From an uncultured Steroidobacter sp. (GTDB taxonomy: Bacteria > Pseudomonadota > Gammaproteobacteria > Steroidobacterales > Steroidobacteraceae), in the NCBI GenBank assembly GCA_946478975.1, contig CAMLEO010000278.1, forward strand, positions 1-9,407: 9,407 nucleotides of DNA, in the 5' to 3' direction. Every line of letters begins with the position of its first letter. Within the stretch, counting starts at the first letter, position 1. The notes beneath the pieces are model-generated. The model made no database searches and was not told the origin of the DNA. It saw nothing but the letters and a program-made list of their open reading frames with translations. The translations under genes and the position numbers were made by a program. Positions 1 to 6,032 of this stretch are shown one piece after another.

Positions 1-824
1 TCGTGCGCGGTGAAGACAGAGTTTGTTTCGCTGTGACAGAACCCAATGTTGGCCACAACACTACGGAGCTGAAGACTCGCGCCGAAAGATGCGACGGCGG
101 TTATCGGGTGAACGGCGAGAAGATCTGGATCTCCACCGCGCAGGTTGCAAACAAAATGCTGCTGCTCGCGCGCACCACGCCGCTGGAGCAGGTGAAGCGC
201 AAGACCGAAGGCCTGTCGTTGTTTTATACCGACCTGGACCGCAGCAAGGTCGAGGTGCGCCTGATTCACAAGATGGGCCGCCACGCCGTCGATTCGAACC
301 TGCTGTTCATCCAGGACCTGTGGATCCCGGAGCACAATCGCATCGGCGCCGAAGGCGAGGGTTTCAAGCTCATCCTGCATGGCTTGAATCCCGAACGCAT
401 CCTGGTGGCGGCCGAAGCCATCGGCATCGGGCGCGTGGCGTTACAACGAGCAGCGAAGTACGCACGCGAACGGATTGTGTTCAACCGGCCGATCGGGATG
501 AATCAAGGCATCCAACATCCGCTCGCGAAATGCTGGGCGCAGCTGGAAGCTGCGAACCTGATGGTGATGAAGGCCGCGGCGTTGTTCGATGAGGGAGAGG
601 AGTGCGGGGTCGAAGCGAACACCGGTAAATATCTGGCGGGTGAGTTTGCGTTCGAAGCGTGCCACACGGCGATGCTGACGCTGGGCGGCATGGGCTATGC
701 GCAGGAATATCACATCGAGCGATATCTGCGCGAAAGCCTGATTCCACGCATCGCACCGGTGAGCCCGCACATGATCTTGAATTATCTGGCCGAGAAAGTG
801 TTCGAGCTGCCAAAGTCGTACTGA
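1..824 (+). CDS. acyl-CoA dehydrogenase, C-terminal part (5' end outside window)
   Basis: FAD-dependent alpha,beta-dehydrogenation of an acyl-CoA, with electrons passed to ETF. The frame is open from the window edge (first full codon at 3) to TGA at 822-824. The 273 visible residues begin at the middle beta-domain (TEPNVGHNTTEL, residues 12-23), so roughly 110-130 N-terminal residues of a usual 380-400 are probably missing. The C-terminal helical domain shows ERIVFNRPIG (156-165), the FAD/dimer-contact segment, and GGMGYAQEYHIER (228-240). The MCAD Glu376 position is Pro252 (IAPVSP). A Glu lies at the isovaleryl-CoA dehydrogenase base position (LNPERILVA, Glu131), so catalysis is probably retained with the IVD/LCAD-type arrangement. 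It is the first visible gene of operon A, 18 nt before the lyase gene. Substrate unknown; a branched or bulky acyl-CoA is an inference. The GTG at 3 should not be taken as the true start. Confidence 0.93.
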   Translation, partial: VRGEDRVCFAVTEPNVGHNTTELKTRAERCDGGYRVNGEKIWISTAQVANKMLLLARTTPLEQVKRKTEGLSLFYTDLDRSKVEVRLIHKMGRHAVDSNLLFIQDLWIPEHNRIGAEGEGFKLILHGLNPERILVAAEAIGIGRVALQRAAKYARERIVFNRPIGMNQGIQHPLAKCWAQLEAANLMVMKAAALFDEGEECGVEANTGKYLAGEFAFEACHTAMLTLGGMGYAQEYHIERYLRESLIPRIAPVSPHMILNYLAEKVFELPKSY

Positions 825-842
825 CGTTAGAGGTTTAGGGCG

Positions 843-1724
843 ATGGGTCACCAAGGCAACGCGCGCTCCTGGTTGTTTGCACCGGGGGACAGCGAACGCA
901 AGATGCTCAAGGCGAGCGAAAGCACGGCGGATGCGGTCATCGTCGATCTGGAAGATGCGGTCGCCGAAGCGGAGAAGCCCAAGGCTCGTGCGCTGGTCTC
1001 GACATTCCTCGCGTCGAGTTCACAACATCGCGCTCGGCTGTGGGTGCGCATCAATCCGATTCAAGGACCACACGCGCTCGCTGACCTTGCGGCAGTGATG
1101 CCACACGCACCGGCCGGCATCATGTTGCCCAAGCCTCGCGGGCGTGCCGACGCTGAATTGCTCGATCACTACTTGACGGCGTTCGAAGCTGCGGCTGGAT
1201 TGCAGATCGGCGTCACCAAAGTGATGTTGCTCGTAACAGAGACGCCAGAGAGCATGCTGGACATCGGAAGTTATGCCGGCGTACCGAGAGTCGCCGCCAT
1301 GTCGTGGGGCGCCGAAGATCTGGCGACCGCCTTGGGAGCGAGCGACAACCGCGGCGATTACAGCGGTTACGATTTCACATACGAGCTCGCCCGCAGCTTA
1401 TGCCTCGTCGGCGCCGCAGCCGCGGGTGTGCCGGCGATTGAAACGATCCATGGTGACTTCCGCGATGAAGCGGGCTTGCGTAAGCGGGCACAGCAGGTTC
1501 GACGCGCCGGCTATCGCGGCATGCTCGCGATTCATCCATCGCAAGTCGATGTGATCAATGAAGCGTTCACGCCCAGCGCCGAAGAGATCGCGGCCGCGCA
1601 GGAGATCGTCGATGTGTTCGCCGCCCATCCCGGTGCGGGAACGATTGGTCACAAAGGCGCGATGCTCGATCGACCTCACCTCGCCCGCGCCCAGGCGCTG
1701 CTCGCAATGGTGCGGCGTCGATGA
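843..1724 (+). CDS. HpcH/HpaI aldolase family, CitE-like acyl-CoA lyase
   Basis: A 293-residue protein of the citrate lyase beta-subunit-like family, whose members do Mg-dependent cleavage or condensation of beta-hydroxyacyl-CoA esters (citramalyl-CoA, malyl-CoA, beta-methylmalyl-CoA). Visible signatures are RSWLFAPGDSERK (8-20), DLEDAV (35-40), RINP (69-72), VTETPES (131-137), SWGAEDLA (154-161) and HPSQVDVIN (231-239). Glu133 and Asp159 have the 26-residue spacing of the CitE metal ligands. Length is normal for stand-alone CitE-like enzymes. No citrate lyase alpha or gamma gene is nearby, so the substrate should be a free CoA ester and not an ACP thioester. The ATG at 843 has AGAGG nine bases upstream. 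The stop overlaps the next start as ATGA (1721-1724), which implies translational coupling to the CoA-transferase. Citramalyl-CoA-type lyase is a reasonable guess; the exact substrate is open. Confidence 0.92.
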   Translation: MGHQGNARSWLFAPGDSERKMLKASESTADAVIVDLEDAVAEAEKPKARALVSTFLASSSQHRARLWVRINPIQGPHALADLAAVMPHAPAGIMLPKPRGRADAELLDHYLTAFEAAAGLQIGVTKVMLLVTETPESMLDIGSYAGVPRVAAMSWGAEDLATALGASDNRGDYSGYDFTYELARSLCLVGAAAAGVPAIETIHGDFRDEAGLRKRAQQVRRAGYRGMLAIHPSQVDVINEAFTPSAEEIAAAQEIVDVFAAHPGAGTIGHKGAMLDRPHLARAQALLAMVRRR

Positions 1725-2995
1725 CTCTCTCGATCGAGCCGGCGAAGCTGGATTTAACGCAGTTCCTGCGGGCCGGCGATCGTATCGTCTGGGGGCAGGC
1801 GTGCGGCGAGCCGACGACGTTGGTCGAGGCGCTCATCTCACAAGCCGAAAGCATCGGGCGCGTGTCGGCCTTCGCGGCCACCAGCTTCTCCGGAATTCTT
1901 ACGCCTGAAGCGGCACAGCGGTTCGATCTGTGCAGCATGGGTGCGATCGGCGCCTTGCGCACGGTTGCCGCGAAGGGACGACTCGGCATCATTCCGTGTC
2001 ACGTGAGCCAGGTCGCACCGATGATCGAGCAGGGCTTGATCGGCTGCGATGTGGCATTTGTACAAGTGAGCCCGCCCGATGCGGACGGCAACCATAGCTT
2101 CGGCTTGATCAGCGATTTCGTCGCGAGCGCTGTGGCGAAGGCGCGAGTCGTCATTGCGGAGGTGAACGAGCGAGTGCCGTTTACGTTTTGTGACGTGATG
2201 TTGCCGGCGTCGAGAATCGACTGCGCCGTTCACGTCGCACGCACGCCGGTCGAAGTGCCGCCGGCGCAGATCGGCGAGACGGATCTGGCGATTGCAAAGA
2301 TCGTCGCCGGTTACATCGACGACGGTGCGGTGATTCAAGTCGGCATCGGCGCGGTGCCGGACGCGATCCTGCGTCTGCTGCACGATCGGCGCGATCTCGG
2401 CGTTCACTCCGGCATGATCGGCGACGGCCTGGTCGACTTGATGCAAGCCGGTGTCATTACGAACGCGGCCAAACCGATCGACACCGGCGTTGCCATTACG
2501 GGAGCGCTGATCGGCACGCGGCGTTTATATGAATTCTTGGCTCGCAACCACAGGATCGGCATGCGCCGCTCTGCGTATACGCACAACGAAGCGGTGCTGT
2601 CGCGTCTGCCGAAGCTCGTGACCATCAACTCTGCGGTCGAAGTCGATCTCACCGGGCAGGTGAATGCGGAGCAGAGCGGCGAGCAATATCTCGGCGGCAC
2701 CGGCGGCCAGGTCGACTACGTTCGCGCCGGCGCTCGCTCGCCCGGCGGACATTCCATCATCGCCTTGCCTGCTACTGCCAAGGGCGGCAAGGTCAGTCGC
2801 ATCTGCGCATCGCTCAGCGGCCCTGTCACAACGGCGCGCAGCGATGTCGACATCATCGTCACCGAATTCGGTGCAGCCGAATTGAAAGGCCAGACACTGG
2901 CCGAGCGCACGCGCCGGCTCATCAACATCGCGCATCCTGATTTCCGCGAGGAGCTGGATCGCGCCGCCCACGTCATCCGACAAAGAGGTTTCTAA
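1721..2995 (+). CDS. acetyl-CoA hydrolase/4-hydroxybutyrate CoA-transferase family protein
   Basis: A 424-residue single-chain CoA-transferase-family protein, expected to move CoA between acyl-CoA and a free carboxylic acid. The two family domains are visible: an N-terminal half with QVSPPDADGNHSFG (115-128), and a C-terminal half with QVGIGAVPDAIL (206-217), a glycine-rich CoA-binding segment, then NSAVEVDLTGQVNAE (303-317), GGTGGQVDY (325-333) and TEFGAAELKGQ (381-391). The motif that I recall carrying the catalytic Glu in AbfT/Cat2-type enzymes (HTEM) reads HSGM here (229-232), so that carboxylate is Gly231. The family also contains itaconate CoA-transferase (Ict/RipA), and the CitE-like neighbour fits that comparison. 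It starts inside the lyase stop (ATGA) and its TAA shares one base with the crotonase ATG (2993-2997). Activity as transferase, hydrolase or something else is not settled by the sequence. Confidence 0.9.
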   Translation: MTLSIEPAKLDLTQFLRAGDRIVWGQACGEPTTLVEALISQAESIGRVSAFAATSFSGILTPEAAQRFDLCSMGAIGALRTVAAKGRLGIIPCHVSQVAPMIEQGLIGCDVAFVQVSPPDADGNHSFGLISDFVASAVAKARVVIAEVNERVPFTFCDVMLPASRIDCAVHVARTPVEVPPAQIGETDLAIAKIVAGYIDDGAVIQVGIGAVPDAILRLLHDRRDLGVHSGMIGDGLVDLMQAGVITNAAKPIDTGVAITGALIGTRRLYEFLARNHRIGMRRSAYTHNEAVLSRLPKLVTINSAVEVDLTGQVNAEQSGEQYLGGTGGQVDYVRAGARSPGGHSIIALPATAKGGKVSRICASLSGPVTTARSDVDIIVTEFGAAELKGQTLAERTRRLINIAHPDFREELDRAAHVIRQRGF

Positions 2996-3762
2996 TGAGT
3001 GACGCCGTACTGTTCGATGCGCGCACCGACGGCATCGCAGTGATCACGTTGAATCGCCCCGAGACGCGCAACGCGTTGAGCAAAGAGATTCGCGACGGCT
3101 TGTTCGCCGCCTGGGATCGTTTCGAACGCGATCCGAATCTGCGCGTCGCCATTCTCACCGGCGCCGGCGAGAAAGCCTTTTGCGCCGGCGGGGATTTGAA
3201 AGAAATGGTGGAGCGTCAGCTGGCCGTGCCGCCGCGCGATATGTTTCCAGTGCCCGGCGACAACATCGAGGTCAGCAAGCCGACCATCGCCGCGGTGAAC
3301 GGCGTTGCCTTTGCCGGCGGCTGGATGATCGCTCAGGCCTGCGATTTGTGTGTGGCGAGCACTCGCGCGCAATTTGCGATAACAGAAGTGAAGGTCGGGC
3401 GCAGCTCACCCTGGGCGGCGCCGCTCATTCATATGATTCCTCAGCGCATCATGATGGAGATCATTCTGACCGGCAAACCCATCACCGCGCAGCGAGCGTA
3501 CGAGATCGGGTTGGTCAATCGCCTGGCCGAGCCAGAGGCGTTGCTGGAAACAGCGCTGACGCTTGCTGCTGAGATTCTCGACGGCGCGCCGCTGTCGGTT
3601 CGGGCCGGTCGTGAGACTGTCATGCTCGCAACCGAAATGGGCCGCTCCGCCGCTCTCCGCGCCGCACGGCACGCTTCCGAATATTGCTACACGAGCAGCG
3701 ATGCGCAGGAAGGGCCGCGAGCGTTTGCTGAGAAGCGTCGGCCCCAGTGGCGCGGCCGCTGA
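2995..3762 (+). CDS. enoyl-CoA hydratase/isomerase (crotonase) family protein
   Basis: A 255-residue crotonase-fold protein, normal in length. N-terminal VITLNRPETRNAL (16-28) and FCAGGDLKE (62-70) form the CoA/oxyanion region. VNGVAFAGGWMIAQACDL (101-118) is the second oxyanion helix, and ITEVKVGRSSPWAAPL (129-144) follows. The second catalytic Glu of rat mitochondrial hydratase (Glu164) is kept as Glu131, but the first (Glu144) is Met111. It may therefore act as an isomerase, a one-base hydratase, or another crotonase-type enzyme on CoA esters. The C-terminal QEGPRAFAEKRRPQW (238-252) is the usual family tail that closes over the active site. AGAGG lies just before the ATG at 2995, and the TAATG overlap couples it to the CoA-transferase. 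Family assignment is firm; the reaction is uncertain. Confidence 0.92.
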   Translation: MSDAVLFDARTDGIAVITLNRPETRNALSKEIRDGLFAAWDRFERDPNLRVAILTGAGEKAFCAGGDLKEMVERQLAVPPRDMFPVPGDNIEVSKPTIAAVNGVAFAGGWMIAQACDLCVASTRAQFAITEVKVGRSSPWAAPLIHMIPQRIMMEIILTGKPITAQRAYEIGLVNRLAEPEALLETALTLAAEILDGAPLSVRAGRETVMLATEMGRSAALRAARHASEYCYTSSDAQEGPRAFAEKRRPQWRGR

Positions 3763-3777
3763 TTCGGGAGGCCTCGT

Positions 3778-4305
3778 ATGAACACTATGGATTTCACGGC
3801 TCGCGAGGCCATTCGCGACTGCATCGCTCAGCTCGCTCGCGGCGAAGATCGTCGCGACGCCGAGCGGATCAGCTCATGTTTCTGGCCGGACGCGAAGGTT
3901 GACCTGGGTGTGTTCGTCGGCTCCTTCGCCGAATACCTGGCGTGGGTCGTGCCGGGCGCGCCGTCGATTCCGGTGACGTTACATACGTTGGGCCAAAGCA
4001 TCATCGAGCTGCGCGATGAGGTGGCTGCGGTCGAGACGCATGTCACTGCGTATCACCGTATCGATATGGGCGGACAGGAGCGAGACATCGTGCTCGGCGG
4101 CCGCTATCTCGATGGTATGGAAAAGCGCGACGGCGGCTGGCGCATCGTGCATCGAACGATGCTCTACGACTGGCTGAGCGACTATGGCAAGTCCGCAGAC
4201 TGGTCGCAGGGCCTGCTCGGCATGCCGTTTGTGAGCCCGCACGCGATCGGCAAGGCTCGCGGAGATTACAGCAAGGTGTTCTTCAAGTCCGTGCTCGCGC
4301 GTTAA
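3778..4305 (+). CDS. SnoaL-like (NTF2-fold) protein, operon A copy
   Basis: A 175-residue protein of the SnoaL_4/NTF2-like superfamily, small alpha+beta cone folds that include dehydratases, isomerases and ring-hydroxylating oxygenase beta subunits. Visible hallmarks are AIRDCIAQLARGEDRRD (11-27), FWPDAKVD (35-42), GVFVG (44-48), LGGRYLDGMEKRDGGWRIVHR (split as 106-116 and 117-126) and an aromatic-rich tail ending GDYSKVFF (162-169). There is no signal peptide or membrane segment. The start is set by GGGAGG (3766-3771) six bases before ATG 3778; a second in-frame ATG lies at 3787. It begins 15 nt after the crotonase stop and is the last gene of operon A. Its stop lies in the TTAA shared with the opposing gene. 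It is clearly homologous to the SnoaL-like gene at 4586-5173. Reaction unknown; dehydratase or isomerase on a pathway intermediate is an inference. Confidence 0.85.
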   Translation: MNTMDFTAREAIRDCIAQLARGEDRRDAERISSCFWPDAKVDLGVFVGSFAEYLAWVVPGAPSIPVTLHTLGQSIIELRDEVAAVETHVTAYHRIDMGGQERDIVLGGRYLDGMEKRDGGWRIVHRTMLYDWLSDYGKSADWSQGLLGMPFVSPHAIGKARGDYSKVFFKSVLAR

Positions 4306-4586
4306 ACCATTTGGAAATGTTCCATCGCACCGCCTGTCGAGAACGGGCGGATCAGAGCCCCCAGCTCCATCCTCGCCGGCGTTTTCGTGAACGCGGTGTG
4401 TGCGTCCATCGTTTCCCACTCGACCAGCAGCAGGAATTTCTGCGGATTCTCGACGCCTTGCCCGAACTGCACCGAGCGCACGCCCGGAACGCTTTCCAGC
4501 AGCGGCACACCTTTGCTGGTCATCGAGGCGAAGAACGGCTGCTCCATGCCTTCTTTGGTCATGATCTCCGAGCGTTCTAACAACAT
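4302..4586 (-). CDS. small ABM-domain (dimeric alpha+beta barrel) protein
   Basis: A 94-residue protein resembling antibiotic biosynthesis monooxygenase (ABM) domain proteins: small ferredoxin-like alpha+beta barrels that dimerise and include cofactor-free quinone-forming monooxygenases and uncharacterised helper proteins. The core runs PGVRSVQFGQGVENPQKF (34-51), LLLVEWETMDAHTAF (52-66) and the C-terminal strand AMEHFQMV (87-94). I chose the ATG at 4586 because AGGAG sits five bases upstream and because it forms a TGATG overlap with the preceding SnoaL-like gene. The open frame extends upstream to 4778, but that part lies entirely inside the SnoaL-like gene and is arginine-rich, a typical shadow. 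It is the last gene of operon B, and its TAA overlaps the operon A stop on the other strand. Whether it is catalytic cannot be told. Confidence 0.8.
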   Translation of the reverse strand: MLLERSEIMTKEGMEQPFFASMTSKGVPLLESVPGVRSVQFGQGVENPQKFLLLVEWETMDAHTAFTKTPARMELGALIRPFSTGGAMEHFQMV

Positions 4587-5173
4587 CAGGGCTCCTGGCG
4601 AGTCTTGGGAATGTTCAACTTGCGCTCGTTGGTCAGCGGCCTTCGGTACGAGAGGTCCTGCTTGTCTCGCGACGGCGCGCCGTTGAGATAGAGATCGGGC
4701 AGATCGGCGAAGGGCAAAGGGAGGCTGGGAACTGAAGTGGCCCATTCGATGGCGGTCGTTCGCAGCGCGATCTTCCACTCGCCCTCGCGGCGCTCGAAGC
4801 GATCGATGTATCGTCCGCCGGCGAGCCAGTTCGTGTCGTCCCGATTGCGGCCGACGAACAGGTAGTACGTTTCGGTGTGCGCGATGTCGCCGGAGATGTC
4901 ACAAGTGTGGTTCAGCACATTGTGATGTGTGGCGGACTGGCCGTGCTCGTGCATGGTCGCCGCCCAGTCATAAAGGTCGACGGGTCCGCCGACGAACACG
5001 CCCGCTGCGATCGTTGCGTCCGGGTGGAAGGCCGAGAGGAACAAGTCGCGATCAAAGCGATCGATGCCTCGCGTGAAGCGCAGCAGCGCATCCAGGATGG
5101 CCTGGCGTTCGAGCAGGCGATCGAGCTGGGAGACTTTTTCGAGAGGAAGATCAGGCACGAGGCGCTCCTTCAT
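4586..5173 (-). CDS. SnoaL-like (NTF2-fold) protein, operon B copy
   Basis: A 195-residue SnoaL_4/NTF2-like protein. Visible are RQAILDALLRFTRGIDRFD (23-41), FHPDATIAAGVFVG (49-62), HHNVLNHTCDISGD (83-96), LAGGRYIDRFERREGEWKI (117-135) and a proline-rich, then basic tail (148-195). It is collinear with the operon A SnoaL-like protein, sharing GVFVG, GGRY(L/I)D and the RG.DR.D helix end, but has about 14 extra N-terminal residues and a longer tail. Its length is near that of ring-hydroxylating oxygenase beta subunits, which share the fold, but the sequence looks more like SnoaL_4 proteins. The start ATG at 5173 overlaps the SDR stop (ATGA, 5170-5173), and its stop overlaps the ABM gene start. 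Position two genes after the Rieske alpha subunit suggests a dehydratase/isomerase step, or a divergent small partner subunit (inference). Confidence 0.86.
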   Translation of the reverse strand: MKERLVPDLPLEKVSQLDRLLERQAILDALLRFTRGIDRFDRDLFLSAFHPDATIAAGVFVGGPVDLYDWAATMHEHGQSATHHNVLNHTCDISGDIAHTETYYLFVGRNRDDTNWLAGGRYIDRFERREGEWKIALRTTAIEWATSVPSLPLPFADLPDLYLNGAPSRDKQDLSYRRPLTNERKLNIPKTRQEP

Positions 5174-6030
5174 ACCGCCGACCAGATCGGCGAGCCGCGC
5201 TGGGCTCGAAGAGAGGGCGGAACATCGCCGTCAACGTCAGTAACGCCATACTCGCGAGCCAACTCGGCCGCGATGTAAGTGCCGCCGGTGCGCTTCAATA
5301 CATCTGCGTCTTTGGCGAGTGCCGCAATCACACGCCCGGGGAACTCGACCGAGGAACCGACGACCGGATTGGTCACCGTCTGCGTCTTCATCGCAGGATT
5401 GCGACTCAAGTTGCGCTCGGCCCGCTCCGTGAACGTCAATCCCAGCCACAGCGAAAGCGAAGTCACATTGTGCGGCTTGAGTTCAATTGCCATATCCCTC
5501 GCCATCCGATCGACCGCCGACTTGCAGGTCCCAAACAGCACTCCATACGTGTACGTCACGCCCACATAACCGGACGTTGCAACGATGAGCCCCGACTTCT
5601 GAGCCGTCATCATCTTCGCCGCATGCCACGCCGCGACGAAGTTCGACCTCACGCCAACATCCATCATTTCCCAGTTCGACAGCGGCTTGTCCCAGAACGG
5701 CCGCGGCTCGGTCAGATCCTCCGGCAGTGAGAACGCGTTGTTCACCAGAATGTCGAGTCGGCCCCGTTCGCGTTGTATGCGTGCGAACAGGTCGGCGACC
5801 TGCTCATCGCTGGCATGATCGACCTGAACCGCAATTCCTCGTCCGCCGCGGCGATCGACTTCGGCGGCCGTCTCGCCAACCGTGCCCGGCAACGGATATG
5901 AGCCCGGCGTCACCGTCCGCCCTGTGACATACACAGTCGCGCCTTCCTCCGCCAACGCGAGCGCAATGCCTTTGCCGATCCCTCGGCTCGCGCCGGTCAC
6001 GAGCGCAACGTTGTTTGCTAACGCGCCCAC
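5170..6030 (-). CDS. short-chain dehydrogenase/reductase, DHRS1-like, with altered catalytic residues
   Basis: A 286-residue SDR with a Rossmann fold. It has TGASRGIG (12-19, nucleotide binding), GRTV (37-40), VNNA (96-99) and a layout close to human DHRS1 (PFWDKPLSNW at 111-120). In the active site Ser153 is in place (IVATSG), and Lys170 is present (GTCKSAVDRMA). The residue four before the Lys, normally the catalytic Tyr, is Phe166 (codon TTT at 5535-5533). The tetrad Asn position is Asp124 (MMDVGVR). Tyr160 and Tyr162 are close in sequence. The start is GTG at 6030, two bases after the Rieske stop, with only a weak GGA upstream. The end overlaps the SnoaL-like start. By context it should oxidise or reduce a product of the Rieske enzyme, but the substitutions make ordinary SDR chemistry uncertain. 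The C-terminal 55 residues are divergent. Confidence 0.9.
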   Translation of the reverse strand: MGALANNVALVTGASRGIGKGIALALAEEGATVYVTGRTVTPGSYPLPGTVGETAAEVDRRGGRGIAVQVDHASDEQVADLFARIQRERGRLDILVNNAFSLPEDLTEPRPFWDKPLSNWEMMDVGVRSNFVAAWHAAKMMTAQKSGLIVATSGYVGVTYTYGVLFGTCKSAVDRMARDMAIELKPHNVTSLSLWLGLTFTERAERNLSRNPAMKTQTVTNPVVGSSVEFPGRVIAALAKDADVLKRTGGTYIAAELAREYGVTDVDGDVPPSLRAQRGSPIWSAV

Positions 6031-6032
6031 AC

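Noticed and set aside
3..824. The acyl-CoA dehydrogenase as a complete gene starting at GTG 3
   Set aside because: The N-terminal helical domain is missing and the frame begins at the window edge, so this is truncation by the window and not a short gene.
759..4242. A 12-base identical stretch at 759-770 and 4231-4242
   Set aside because: Both copies encode VSPH within unrelated proteins in the same frame, with no extended similarity. Chance in GC-rich coding DNA is the simplest explanation.
3979..4419. 146-residue open frame on the - strand across the convergent junction
   Set aside because: It overlaps both the + strand SnoaL-like gene and the ABM gene, which have family signatures; this frame has none.
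4587..4778. Upstream extension of the ABM-domain gene to give 158 residues
   Set aside because: The extra part lies wholly within the SnoaL-like gene, is Arg/Ser-rich and outside the domain. ATG 4586 has AGGAG at good spacing and a TGATG overlap.
4586..5173. The SnoaL-like gene as a conventional Rieske oxygenase beta subunit
   Set aside because: Length and fold would fit, but the residues (RGIDRFD, HPDA, GGRYIDRFERREGEWKI) look like SnoaL_4 proteins and the gene is not directly next to the alpha gene. Kept only as a possibility.
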